DNA of 64,000 nucleotides from Flammeovirga sp. SJP92 (GCF_001583495.1 NZ_LQAQ01000018.1:1-64000); one strand, 5' to 3'. Shown: positions 43,229-52,573, counted from the first letter of the stretch. The notes: generated by a model from the letters alone, not told the origin. Made by a program: numbers and translations.

Positions 43229-43557
43229 TTTTATCTGAATTGAAACGTTATGAACAAATCCTTTTTAATAGAGCAAGTCTGAAACCTCTTGTTAGTTTTA
43301 TACTTTCTTCTTAAAAAGCTTATCACAATGTTACAGGGTATAGGAGGCATTTATCACTTACAAATGGGAGTACAAATGGGATAAAATTATTAATAAATCT
43401 AAAATTAGACACTCAACACAATACACATCAACAATCCTAAGTAACGAGTTTGCTTTAATAAAATATGTTTAAGAAATCGCAGGTAAGTACTACATCCAAA
43501 AGCTATCACTATTTCAATTCACCAACAGATCCACTTCATCAACTAGAACCAACTAAT
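43229..43557. other. divergent intergenic region, susC / membrane regulator
   Basis: About 330 bases separate the divergent starts. The region is AT-rich and contains a tandem direct repeat at 43359-43381, with a weaker TACAGGGTA relative near 43332. I see no RNA gene and no exact TAnnTTTG box. An upstream extension of the regulator frame to 43465 is possible but lacks a signal peptide. Confidence 0.6.
43359..43381. promoter_or_regulatory. two 11-bp direct repeats, candidate operator
   Basis: TACAAATGGGA occurs at 43359-43369 and again at 43371-43381, 12 bases apart start to start. OmpR-type winged helices and SARP regulators bind head-to-tail direct repeats about one helical turn apart. The position between susC and the gene for such a regulator makes this a plausible binding site. 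Confidence 0.5.
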
Positions 43558-46092
43558 ATGAACAGACTTTTTATCTATTTCATACTTATACAATCATTCA
43601 TTTTCAACAAAGCTTATGCACAAGGAGGTTTACTATTCAAGGGTTCTTCCATTGAAAAAGAACGACCAACTTCTTTGAAACTACCTAAAGAAAATGGAAT
43701 AAATACTGATTCATATTTTGAATTAAGTTTTGATTTTTCTCTTGAAAAAGGGAATGAAATCGGTCGTATTCTAAGAGTTATTACTGAACAGGAACACACC
43801 ATTGATGTCATCTACAATCCAAGTATTAATGGTATCAATCAGAGTTTATTAATTGTACTTGACAAGAAAAATCACATTCTTAGTATTCCACTTAAAAAGT
43901 ATTCAAAATATATTGACTGGACATTTTTTAAATTTATTGTAGATCAAAATTCACAGCAGTTCACTGTAGTTTTAGATGGAAATGAATTTAAAGCTGAATA
44001 TCCTCCACTTCCCACTTTCAAATCATTACAGTTAGAATTTGGAGCTTCAAATCAGCAAGGTTTTGAAATCACCGATATTCCTTCTTTCACAATTCAGTCT
44101 GTGAAATTTTCATCTTTGAGTGATGTTTATGAATGGCCATTAAATGAATATCAGGGTAACATTGCTAGAGAAATTCATCATGGATTAGATGGTAAAGTGA
44201 GCTATCCTCACTGGATATTAAAGGATCACCATCATTGGAGAAAAATTACGGAATTAGAATGTGGTTTTCATCCTGCCATTATGTTTGATTCCTTAAAGCA
44301 GGAAATCGTAACCGCTGACCAGAAGTTCCTTCATCGGTATGACGTCCGATCTGGAAATATTACTACTACGCACGTACCTCTTAGAGCTGTGGACAATGGC
44401 ATTTTTGAAGGGCTTCATCTTCCTAATGAGAAGCGTTTCTTACTTTTTGACATACGAGGAAATACCGTTTCCTCCTTAGCTCATGGTGACACTCTGGCCA
44501 CTCGAAAAATTTACAACAACAAGGTGATCAACTATTGGTACCCGAATATTTTTTATAATGAGCACAGTCGTCAATTCAAAGAGATCAATGGATATGGACG
44601 ATTTAAATATAAAACGGATTACCGAAAATACAACCGATACTGGGCACGTTGGGAAGCTTGTGAATTAAAAGGGGACAGCATAGCTCCACGCTACAGAATG
44701 GGACAATATAAACTCAATTCGAAAGAATATCTACTTTACGGTGGTGTCGGAAATGAAAATGGCTATCAAGTTCTAGGCACTCAATTTTTTCATGATTTAT
44801 ATAAGATCGACACCAAAACAGATTCAATCCATAAGTTATGGAGCTTTGATCCTCCAATCAAAAACATGAGCAATGCAGGGAATATCTATTTGGATAAACA
44901 AGGTGAAAATTTTTACAGCATACTACTGCTCAATCGTCAATACAACACTACAATTCAACTGGCTAAAATCAATATCAAAGATGGAAATGTAGAAACAGTC
45001 AGTGATACTTTAGTGGTAAAATATAGAGATACTGAATCACAAATAAAGCTATTCAAGAATTCTAAAAACAACTCTTTCTACCTCTGTCACTTGAACGGCA
45101 ATTATGACCAGAATAAATCAAAGTTGACTATATATGAATTAAAAGGCCCTCCAATTAGTGCTTCGGAAATGGTGGAGTTAAGCAAAAATAAAAAATACAC
45201 ACCTTCCAATTTTCAATACAGCTATATCATTCTGATTGTTGGTCTCGTCATTTTTTTCTTTGTCATCAGTCATAATTTCAAGGGTTCTTCTCCTTCCAAA
45301 AAAGAAAAAGTAGAGGAAAAGGTTTCTAGACATCATACTGAAGAAATTCCGAATATCAGTACACCAGTTCAAGGCAAAAATGCATTCTTGATTTTTGGAA
45401 AACTGGAGCTTATTGACCGTGATGGAAATAAAATAACAGATCAAATTACAGAGAAGTTACGACAACTGTTCTTAATTGTACTTTTTTATCCTTATACACA
45501 CAAACGACCTGTCAGCACATCTGAGTTGACACAACTTTTGTGGCCTAATGCACCAAAACCAAAATCAAAAAACAATAGATCAGTCACTGTTAGAAGATTA
45601 AGAATTATTCTAGAACAATGTGATGGAATTCAACTTGTGTACAACAATAAAGGTTGGTCATTTGAATATGCCCCTGACTTTTACAACGAATTTGAGGTAT
45701 TTACGCAATTAAAAACACAATTAGAGAGTGATAATTTTGAAAGTAGCGACTGTTTTATTGCCTTCTTTCATATTGTTGCAAAGGGAAATTTATTACGACC
45801 AATGGCCTTTGAATATTTAGATGATACAATCTCTAATCTCAAAACAGATCTAATCAATACACTTTTAAAGTTTGCCAAAACCAAAAAACATATTCCATGG
45901 ATAGAACAAATTACAGATTGTATTTTCCAATATGACAAGTTAGATGAAGATGCTCTAATATTGAAAATAAACACGCTTCTTTTGATGGATAAGAAAATTC
46001 AAGCACATCAAGAATATTCAAAATTCACTAAGAATCACCTTAGCTTTTTTGGAGAAGCATATCATAAATCTTTTGAAGAATTGATTAAATAA
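43558..46092 (+). CDS. membrane-tethered one-component regulator: periplasmic sensor, one TM helix, cytoplasmic winged helix
   Basis: The ATG at 43558 gives a signal peptide (MNRLFIYFILIQSFIFNKAYA) and 844 residues. The periplasmic part starts with a concanavalin/LamG-like beta sandwich (about 25-215), followed by a propeller-like region (about 220-535). One membrane helix, SYIILIVGLVIFFFVISHNF, lies at 555-574. The cytoplasmic part has an OmpR/SARP-type winged helix at about 606-705 (LFLIVLFYPYTHKRPVSTSELTQLLWP, then NNRSVTVRRLRIILEQ) and a helical bundle reminiscent of a BTAD domain. This suggests a regulator sensing a periplasmic ligand and controlling the divergent susCD. There is no histidine kinase or receiver domain. 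Functional assignment is inference from architecture. Confidence 0.75.
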   Translation: MNRLFIYFILIQSFIFNKAYAQGGLLFKGSSIEKERPTSLKLPKENGINTDSYFELSFDFSLEKGNEIGRILRVITEQEHTIDVIYNPSINGINQSLLIVLDKKNHILSIPLKKYSKYIDWTFFKFIVDQNSQQFTVVLDGNEFKAEYPPLPTFKSLQLEFGASNQQGFEITDIPSFTIQSVKFSSLSDVYEWPLNEYQGNIAREIHHGLDGKVSYPHWILKDHHHWRKITELECGFHPAIMFDSLKQEIVTADQKFLHRYDVRSGNITTTHVPLRAVDNGIFEGLHLPNEKRFLLFDIRGNTVSSLAHGDTLATRKIYNNKVINYWYPNIFYNEHSRQFKEINGYGRFKYKTDYRKYNRYWARWEACELKGDSIAPRYRMGQYKLNSKEYLLYGGVGNENGYQVLGTQFFHDLYKIDTKTDSIHKLWSFDPPIKNMSNAGNIYLDKQGENFYSILLLNRQYNTTIQLAKINIKDGNVETVSDTLVVKYRDTESQIKLFKNSKNNSFYLCHLNGNYDQNKSKLTIYELKGPPISASEMVELSKNKKYTPSNFQYSYIILIVGLVIFFFVISHNFKGSSPSKKEKVEEKVSRHHTEEIPNISTPVQGKNAFLIFGKLELIDRDGNKITDQITEKLRQLFLIVLFYPYTHKRPVSTSELTQLLWPNAPKPKSKNNRSVTVRRLRIILEQCDGIQLVYNNKGWSFEYAPDFYNEFEVFTQLKTQLESDNFESSDCFIAFFHIVAKGNLLRPMAFEYLDDTISNLKTDLINTLLKFAKTKKHIPWIEQITDCIFQYDKLDEDALILKINTLLLMDKKIQAHQEYSKFTKNHLSFFGEAYHKSFEELIK

Positions 46093-46094
46093 AA

Positions 46095-46126
46095 AAGCCC
46101 ATACCTTAAGGTTAAGATATGGGCTT
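46095..46126. terminator. terminator between convergent genes
   Basis: AAGCCCATA and TATGGGCTT form the outer stem with an inner CTT/AAG. On the minus strand six T residues follow, so it mainly serves the leftward gene ending at 46152 and possibly also the regulator gene. Confidence 0.8.
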
Positions 46127-46151
46127 CAATATATTCTTATTTGATTTTGGA

Positions 46152-46805
46152 TTAGAAACCAAAACCACTTGTACTCATTTTAGTATATCCTGCCGTTGAT
46201 AAAGTGTACTTCTTGTTGATAATTTGAGTTGCCTCAACATCCATTCTTTGATTTTTTGCTTCATCAATAAAGCTAAAACCTAATAACATTTCACCATCAG
46301 AAAGATCTATACCAACCTCTTTCGTCATTACTTTTGTCAAGTTTTCGATACCTTTTGCAGGCACTGACAACTTGCCAATATAGATATAAACTCTTTGGCC
46401 GTCTTTTTCGCCTTCATAAACACGGCATTTAGTACCTAAGATTTCTTTTTTGATCTTCTTATTTTCAACTGCTTTTACAGAATTAATTCCATAAACGTCA
46501 ACTGTAGAAGGATCAACTGGAGATTCAATGGCAATCTTTTGGCCGAATTGACGCATTAAAATCAAGTATTTATTATTTTCAAAGTCACATAGCATATATT
46601 GTGTTCCTCCATCTTCTTCCATTACTACTCTAGCACCCAAGTAATCATTTTCTCCAATCATTAGAGATACTTTTGGATATTCTAAAGCACGTCCGTTATG
46701 CATCTGACTAAACACCAATTGATTGTCAAAAGGATAAGATTGTGCAAAAGCTGAAAGTGATAATGAGCTTAATAATGCTATAAAGGCGATTTTTATAAGT
46801 TTCAT
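46152..46805 (-). CDS. exported DUF4412-like protein
   Basis: A 217-residue protein with a signal peptide (MKLIKIAFIALLSSLSLSAFA). The beta-rich mature part (YPKVSLMIGENDYLGARVVME, DFENNKYLILMRQFGQKIAI, KKEILGTKCRVYEGEKDG) follows the pattern of DUF4412 proteins, which place a measured state value, a residue table-like strand set and a conserved Cys in this order. Function is unknown. It is monocistronic, with a terminator 26 bases after the stop. Confidence 0.66.
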   Translation of the reverse strand: MKLIKIAFIALLSSLSLSAFAQSYPFDNQLVFSQMHNGRALEYPKVSLMIGENDYLGARVVMEEDGGTQYMLCDFENNKYLILMRQFGQKIAIESPVDPSTVDVYGINSVKAVENKKIKKEILGTKCRVYEGEKDGQRVYIYIGKLSVPAKGIENLTKVMTKEVGIDLSDGEMLLGFSFIDEAKNQRMDVEATQIINKKYTLSTAGYTKMSTSGFGF

Positions 46806-46951
46806 TCCGGTAAAATTTGTGTTATTTAATTCCTTAAAATAAGACGTAAATTCTTATGATAGGTTTTCCAAAAATAATCAATTCCAAAAGAAAATTACCT
46901 CATAATGTATTTATAGGTAATTAAAGGAAGTTAAATAAAGAAAAAATAAGG

Positions 46952-47344
46952 CTACTTTTCTGTGTTTGAAGCGATAGAATGGAAAATCACCTTACCTCCA
47001 TAAGCCATATCAATGAGTAAATCTCCCTCTTTGATCAATTTGATATCAGGTCGATTTGGAGCTAAATGATCCATTTTAATACCTGCTGAATTTTCACCGT
47101 GCCCCTCTTCAAGAGATACGTTGATCTTTCCTTCAGAAGTTGTATATGTACCTTCAAACTCGTAAAAACTCCCATCAGAATAATCTAAAACATATTGTAC
47201 TTTTCCATTGGGCTGAAAGGAAAAGGCTACGGTTCCATAAGCTCTTTTATTAATATAGGTAGCCCCATCATCTACATCTGCGGCTATTCCATTAAAAGAT
47301 ATAAAAGCTAAGAATGTTGTGGCCAGCAGTTTTGAAATGTTCAT
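46952..47344 (-). CDS. small exported protein, unknown function
   Basis: The frame opens at 47380, but the ATG at 47344 gives a signal peptide (MNISKLLATTFLAFISFNGIA, then ADVDDGA), leaving about 109 mature residues. The body is beta-rich (GTVAFSFQPNGKVQYVLDYSDGS, YEFEGTYTTSEGKINVSLEEG) and has a lipocalin-like/DUF4488-type flavour, but no family is firmly recognised. It is a single gene between the DUF4412-like gene and secDF on the same strand. Confidence 0.6.
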   Translation of the reverse strand: MNISKLLATTFLAFISFNGIAADVDDGATYINKRAYGTVAFSFQPNGKVQYVLDYSDGSFYEFEGTYTTSEGKINVSLEEGHGENSAGIKMDHLAPNRPDIKLIKEGDLLIDMAYGGKVIFHSIASNTEK

Positions 47345-47460
47345 TAGATTATCCATAGTCATCGGTAACGGTTTGTTCAACTTTTACAAACGACGGATAA
47401 CAATGTATTGACTACATTCAGAAACACTCATTTAATCAATAAAACCTATTTTAACGAAAA

Positions 47461-47486
47461 AAGCCCCCTGATCACTCAGGAGGCTT
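47461..47486 (-). terminator. secDF terminator
   Basis: AAGCC-C-CCTGA and TCAGG-AGGCTT pair around a TCAC loop, and six T residues follow on the minus strand. Confidence 0.88.
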
Positions 47487-47509
47487 CAAAAATTTATCTT
47501 TTAAAAGAA

Positions 47510-50476
47510 CTAAGCTTTGATAGCTTCAGGATCTTTTTTGATTTCTTTTTTCGAAGTATCAAATACTACTGGAGCCGCGATAAATACTGAAGAGTATGTA
47601 CCAACCATGATACCAATAAATAATGAGAATGAGAATCCTCTTAATGCCTCACCACCGAAGATTAATAATACTAAGATTACTAATAAAGTTGTGAATGAAG
47701 TGATAATCGTACGGTTTAATGTACCATTGATCGCAGAGTTCATTACATCAATTGTTTTAGAACCTGATGTTGCATTTGAAGTTTCTTCACGAACACGGTC
47801 AAATACTACCACGGTATCGTTAATTGAGTAACCAATTACTGTTAATACCGCTGCGATGAATACTTGGTCTAATTCGAAACCTGCACCTAAAAGGTTAGCA
47901 ATACCGAACGCACCAAATACAACTAATGTATCGTGGAATAAGGCAACAACTGCACCTGCACCGAAGTTCCACTTACCGAAACGTAATAAGATATATAAGA
48001 AGATACCCGCTAAAGAGAATAATACTGCCTCTTCTGCACCTTCAGTGATGTCATCTGCAATCGTAGCACCTACTTTTGAAGTTGAAGGAATAACGAATGT
48101 ACCTGCATCTACTTTTTGCTTATCTGAGTATTTCAAGCCAGTGAATGACTCAATACCTTTAACGATAGCAGCTTGTACTTTATCATCAGCTGCAGTAGAC
48201 TCATCATCTACTAAGTAAGCTGTAGTGATTTTTAAAGTATTGTCGTTTCCGTAAGTTTTTACTTCAACTGACTTACCTTCTACTTCTTTTACTAATGAAC
48301 CTTGTAATTTTGAAGGAACAACAGCTTCTTCGAAGTTTACAATATATGTACGACCACCTGTAAAGTCTACACCTAAGTTAAGACCGTTTTCGCTTAGAGC
48401 GATAGAACCGATACCTAATGTGATAATGATTGCTGAGAAAATGTAAGCGATTTTACGTTTACCCATGAAATCGTAGTTCGACTGACCCGCTAATTTCTTT
48501 GATAAACCAGTTTCGAAGTTTAAGCTTACGTTCTCACCGTGCTTCTTAGTGAAGTAAGAAACAATCAAACGAGAAATGAATACTGCTGAGAAGAATGAAC
48601 AAACGATACCGATCATTAATGTTACCGCGAAACCTTTGATTGGTCCCATACCGAATGTGTAAAGGAAAGCACCAGTCAATAATGTTGTTAAGTTGGCATC
48701 AAAGATTGTCCAGAATGCACGGTCGAAACCATTATTGATTGCTTCTAAAATACCTCTACCTGCTCTTTGCTCTTCACGGATACGTTCGAAGATTAGTACG
48801 TTGGCGTCAATCGACATACCGATTGTCAATACGATACCTGCAATACCTGGTAAAGTTAATGCAGCACCAAGCTCTGCTAAGATACCGAAGATAAAGAAGA
48901 TGTTTGCACCCAATGCAACGTTGGCAATCACACCACCTTTAGCGTAGTAAGCAATCATAAATACGATTACTAAACCTAAACCGATAAGGATTGAAGTCAT
49001 ACCTTCTGATTGAGCAACTTTACCTAATGAAGGACCAACAACAACTTCCTCGATGATACGAGTAGGAGCTGGTAATTTACCTGCTTTTAATACGTTTGCT
49101 AAATCTTTTGCTTCGTTGATGTCAAAAGAACCTGTGATTTCTGAACGACCACCGTCGATTTCTGAGTTTACAGTTGGAGCAGTATATACTTCGTTATCTA
49201 AAGAGATAGCGATACGACGACCTAAGTTTTGGCCTGTCATTTTCTTCCATTTCTTAGCACCTTCTACGTTCATTGACATAGATACTGCAGGTTGAGCTCT
49301 TTGGTCGAAAGACTGGATAGCGTCTGTAATTACGTCACCTGAGATTTTAGCCTCACGGTCTTTCTTTACTACGAATAACTCGAAGTAGCTAACACCTTCT
49401 TGAGTTGCCACTGCTTTGTGACCCCATAAGAATTTCATATCTGAAGGAACAACTGAAGTTACGTTTTCATCACGTAACATTTTGTTTACTGCTGAAGTAT
49501 CGTTCTCAGAGTAAACTAAACCACCTTGCATTTTTGATAAAAGTGGAGAGATTACTGTCTCATCAACTTGAGTTGAATCAGCTGCTGTACTAGTTGAATC
49601 ACCTTCGAATAAAGAGTTGTTGTCTGAAGCAACAGCTTTTTCTTCTTTTTGAGCAGGAACGTCACCTGCTAATTTCTTACGAGCTTCTTCTTGTTTCACC
49701 CACTCTTGGTTCATTTGGAAAATGAATGGCTGAGCTTCTTGGTTAGTCCAAACTTCTAAGAACTCTAACTTTGCAACACCTTGTAATAAGTTACGTACAC
49801 GCTCAGGGTTATCTACACCTGGTAATTCGATTGAAATACGGTTAGTACCTTGTAAACGTTGGATGTTTGGTTGAGTAACACCAAACTTGTCAATACGAGT
49901 ACGGATAATTTCGAATGCTCTATCTACAGCACCATCTACTTCGCTTTCTACTAAATCAACTACTTGCTTGTTTGGTGAGTTGAAAGAAATACGACCACGG
50001 TTTGCTGATGAAGCAAAGTAAGTTGCGAAAGGAACATTTGGAGCTGCACCTTCTAATGCATCGAAGAAGTTAGTAGTGAATGACTCTCTGTTTTCTTTTT
50101 GTGCCTTTGCCGCTTCTGCTAATGCTGTTTCAAATGCTGCATCAACATTTGCACCTGCCATTGCTTTGATTACCTCTACTGGAGATACTTCAAGCGTAAC
50201 GTGCATACCACCTTGTAAGTCAAGACCTAAAGCTAATTCTTTGTTCTTTACTTCTTCATAAGTGTATGAAGTGAATCCTAAATCGTAAACTGGAGTTTTC
50301 CAAAGTGAGTCGATGTAAGATTGTTTTTTGAAATAGTCAACGTGACCATCTGAATCCATTGCATACTCATCCGCGTCGCTTTGAATTGAGCGAGATACGA
50401 AAGAGAATGACAAGTCAAATAAACTGAATAGGGTTACAATAACCGCTATAAACAGGATAAAACCTCTGTTTCTCAT
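47510..50476 (-). CDS. secDF: protein translocase subunit SecDF (fused)
   Basis: A 988-residue fusion of SecD and SecF, the usual form in Bacteroidota. The SecD half has the first helix (RGFILFIAVIVTLFSLFDLSF), ALGLDLQGGMHVTLEV, a long periplasmic P1 domain with a low-complexity Glu/Ala/Ser insert, and the GIAGIVLTIGMSIDANVLIFERIREE helix pair. The SecF half has GVDFTGGRTYIVNF and VIGYSINDTVVVFDRVREE. It uses the proton gradient to pull preproteins across the membrane at SecYEG. A small exported ORF and paired RNA arms lie directly upstream. Confidence 0.96.
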   Translation of the reverse strand: MRNRGFILFIAVIVTLFSLFDLSFSFVSRSIQSDADEYAMDSDGHVDYFKKQSYIDSLWKTPVYDLGFTSYTYEEVKNKELALGLDLQGGMHVTLEVSPVEVIKAMAGANVDAAFETALAEAAKAQKENRESFTTNFFDALEGAAPNVPFATYFASSANRGRISFNSPNKQVVDLVESEVDGAVDRAFEIIRTRIDKFGVTQPNIQRLQGTNRISIELPGVDNPERVRNLLQGVAKLEFLEVWTNQEAQPFIFQMNQEWVKQEEARKKLAGDVPAQKEEKAVASDNNSLFEGDSTSTAADSTQVDETVISPLLSKMQGGLVYSENDTSAVNKMLRDENVTSVVPSDMKFLWGHKAVATQEGVSYFELFVVKKDREAKISGDVITDAIQSFDQRAQPAVSMSMNVEGAKKWKKMTGQNLGRRIAISLDNEVYTAPTVNSEIDGGRSEITGSFDINEAKDLANVLKAGKLPAPTRIIEEVVVGPSLGKVAQSEGMTSILIGLGLVIVFMIAYYAKGGVIANVALGANIFFIFGILAELGAALTLPGIAGIVLTIGMSIDANVLIFERIREEQRAGRGILEAINNGFDRAFWTIFDANLTTLLTGAFLYTFGMGPIKGFAVTLMIGIVCSFFSAVFISRLIVSYFTKKHGENVSLNFETGLSKKLAGQSNYDFMGKRKIAYIFSAIIITLGIGSIALSENGLNLGVDFTGGRTYIVNFEEAVVPSKLQGSLVKEVEGKSVEVKTYGNDNTLKITTAYLVDDESTAADDKVQAAIVKGIESFTGLKYSDKQKVDAGTFVIPSTSKVGATIADDITEGAEEAVLFSLAGIFLYILLRFGKWNFGAGAVVALFHDTLVVFGAFGIANLLGAGFELDQVFIAAVLTVIGYSINDTVVVFDRVREETSNATSGSKTIDVMNSAINGTLNRTIITSFTTLLVILVLLIFGGEALRGFSFSLFIGIMVGTYSSVFIAAPVVFDTSKKEIKKDPEAIKA

Positions 50477-50525
50477 AGTTGTAATTAAAGTACTATATGA
50501 TAGCTGAAATGATTAATTTAATATA

Positions 50526-50566
50526 TATACACACGGCTTTGATATTTTGTGTATAGGGCTATACAC
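50526..50566 (-). promoter_or_regulatory. three complementary RNA arms in the secDF leader
   Basis: On the minus-strand transcript the order is GUGUAUAG (arm 1, 50566-50559), CUAUACAC (arm 2, 50556-50549) and GUGUGUAUA (arm 3, 50534-50526). Arm 2 can pair with arm 1 or with the last seven bases of arm 3, but not both. This lies between the stop of the small exported ORF (50619) and the secDF start (50476). No promoter box is seen here. Confidence 0.5.
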
Positions 50567-50618
50567 GCCATAAAAGCGTTAAAACGGTGTCAATACGTAA
50601 TAGGGGGATAAGAAATAA

Positions 50619-51008
50619 CTAGGGTGCATTGGGCGCTGCATAATAGGTATAGATGCAGGCTACGGCTGTTGAAAGGAAAGTATCAACAACTTCTTTTGTA
50701 GGTTTAATTTTGGCAACAGGCTTTAGAATTAACCTGAAGTTTTCTAATTGAGGCAATGTCTTTACAAATACATTACACCAATTTACTGTTTCAGTGCTCT
50801 GCGGGATTGCAGTAGACTGATCTTTTAAGACATTGTAAGTAGGCTTCTGTTGTCCTTCTTCCTGATCAACGTCTTTTTCTACACTCACACTTACCTCATT
50901 TTTTTCCGACGTAACAGCATATACAGCTTCTGCACCTAGTGCTACAAGCATTAGTATCGCCATTAAAAAAGGGAATAGTTTAAATGATATGTTCGTGTTT
51001 CTTTGCAT
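50619..51008 (-). CDS. small exported protein upstream of secDF, possible regulatory leader peptide
   Basis: A 129-residue protein. KLFPFLMAILMLVALGAEAVYAV (about 10-32) is a signal or membrane segment. The rest is short and polar (EKNEVSVSVEKDVDQEEG), with a C-terminal portion (DTFLSTAVACIYTYY) that ends AAPNAP directly before the stop. No enzyme domain is recognised. It lies 142 bases upstream of secDF on the same strand, with no clear promoter between. Size, export signal and position resemble the leader peptides SecM (upstream of secA) and VemP (upstream of secDF in Vibrio), which stall ribosomes until exported. There is no sequence similarity that I can see, so stalling is a hypothesis. 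Confidence 0.55.
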   Translation of the reverse strand: MQRNTNISFKLFPFLMAILMLVALGAEAVYAVTSEKNEVSVSVEKDVDQEEGQQKPTYNVLKDQSTAIPQSTETVNWCNVFVKTLPQLENFRLILKPVAKIKPTKEVVDTFLSTAVACIYTYYAAPNAP

Positions 51009-51027
51009 AGAAATTTGTTATCAAGGG

Positions 51028-51035
51028 CAAAAATA
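51028..51035 (-). promoter_or_regulatory. candidate -7 box for the secDF leader ORF
   Basis: On the minus strand this reads TATTTTTG, matching TAnnTTTG exactly, 20 bases before the leader ORF start at 51008. It would give a leader of about 13 bases. Confidence 0.5.
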
Positions 51036-51121
51036 GAAATCATTTGGAAAAAATCACAGTTTAGACCTCGTTTTTTTGTGTTTAAAGGAGGAAGGCGAGA
51101 TTATAATAGTGATATATACCC

Positions 51122-52552
51122 TTATTTCTTAATGATAAAATCAAGTTGTCCGTGAATTTCAGGGGTTTGCGTTCTATTGGATAACAATCTCGCTTGATAA
51201 GAAATTTTTTCATTAATGTAGGACGAGATTTCTTTCAAAGTAATATTTTGATCATTATTAAGATCTGCAGCTCCTTGTATTCCCTTCAAATAATAGTAAG
51301 TAAATAATCCGTGACATTGATCAGAATAACGTGAAGCAACCTGCTCAGTTGAAGCAGCAGTTAGAATTACAGCCTGCTCATCATTCAGTACTTTATTCTC
51401 TGTTTTTATAAATACTGGGGAAATATTTTTCAACAACATACCATCATCCGTAGCACCACTGAACGACACATCCAAAACCACCTGTAAAGAACGATAAGGC
51501 ACTAAACCTATATTTTCATAAAAAGTACTTAAAGAATAGCCGTTGAAGAGAATCAATGACGGATCTGTATCCACCGGAACAAAATAACCTTTCTGTGATT
51601 CCGGATCTGGTGCACCATGACCAGAGTAATAGATAAACACATCTGATTTCTCAGGCTTCACATAATTGAATAGTTTTCCTTTAGGATTATTTTTAACACC
51701 AAAAAATGCATTGAAGTCGGCCTGAGTCGCATTTTCAACATAAATGATATTACCTTCTCTAAAACCGAATGTTTTAATCAAGTATTGCTTCATGATTTGA
51801 GCATCATGTAAAGCATATTTCACTTCTGGCACACCTTCTTTTCTATAATTCTGATTGCCAATAATTACAGCTATGGCATCTTCGTTAACTTTTGATGTAA
51901 TGGGAATATTTATATCTACATCACTTTCCAACTTCTCCTCTTTCACCTCCTCTTCCACTACTACTTCTTCAACTTGAACTTCCTGTTCTTCTTTTTCAAC
52001 AAGTGGAATAGCAAAAAGTTGTGGCTCTTCAATGTATTTCTTCGCTCTATAATTAGCAATCGCAGTTCTCATCAATCGATCAAAAACCTTATCAAAAGCT
52101 TCTCTTACTTGACCTTTCAGATCATTTGTAAATTTCTCTTCTGACTTCGTTTTTTGTCTTACTAATAATTTTTCATTTGATGCTTTATAAACTTCAATTT
52201 CCAGTTCTACAAAACTTCCCTTGGAACCATTTTTTTTCGTTACTTTTCCTACCGTATATAAGTTCAGTTTATTTTGACTTAGCAATTTATCTTTTACCCA
52301 ATCATTGCCTTTAAAACAGCCTCCATTGTTACCAAACTCTTGAATCATTTTTCTGGAATTTACAATGAAGTACTTTTTATTTCTATAAACTTCCTCCATC
52401 CCTTCAATCATCAGCTTATTATTATACACTTTATAAGCATTACAAAGCGTACCTCCTTTTGGTGTTTCAGGAAGAATCACAATTTTTTTCGATTGTGAGA
52501 ATACATTGAAATTGATAAGAATAAAACCTATAAGAGGTAAAAAATATTTCAT
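51122..52552 (-). CDS. exported caspase-fold (peptidase C14-like) protein with Ser in place of catalytic Cys
   Basis: A 476-residue protein with a signal peptide (about 1-20). Residues 25-175 are an alpha/beta region resembling the envelope domain with KVTKKNGSKGSFVELEIEVY. A Glu/Val-rich linker (about 185-215) leads to a caspase-like domain (AIAVIIGNQNYRKE, ALHDAQIMKQYL). The catalytic His is present at 312 in YYSGHGAPDP. The position normally occupied by Cys in LDACFSG reads LDVSFSG, with Ser at 363 (codon TCG). The C-terminus, LFTYYYLKGIQGAADLNNDQNITLKEISSYI, carries an EF-hand-like DLNNDQNITLKE loop. It is predicted to be exported and non-canonical or inactive. Confidence 0.85.
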   Translation of the reverse strand: MKYFLPLIGFILINFNVFSQSKKIVILPETPKGGTLCNAYKVYNNKLMIEGMEEVYRNKKYFIVNSRKMIQEFGNNGGCFKGNDWVKDKLLSQNKLNLYTVGKVTKKNGSKGSFVELEIEVYKASNEKLLVRQKTKSEEKFTNDLKGQVREAFDKVFDRLMRTAIANYRAKKYIEEPQLFAIPLVEKEEQEVQVEEVVVEEEVKEEKLESDVDINIPITSKVNEDAIAVIIGNQNYRKEGVPEVKYALHDAQIMKQYLIKTFGFREGNIIYVENATQADFNAFFGVKNNPKGKLFNYVKPEKSDVFIYYSGHGAPDPESQKGYFVPVDTDPSLILFNGYSLSTFYENIGLVPYRSLQVVLDVSFSGATDDGMLLKNISPVFIKTENKVLNDEQAVILTAASTEQVASRYSDQCHGLFTYYYLKGIQGAADLNNDQNITLKEISSYINEKISYQARLLSNRTQTPEIHGQLDFIIKK

Positions 52553-52573
52553 GACAATAGGATATAGTTTCTA

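Noticed and set aside
47517-49593. Several long antisense frames inside secDF.
   Set aside because: They mirror the strong codon bias of secDF, lack domain signatures and have no promoter or terminator of their own.
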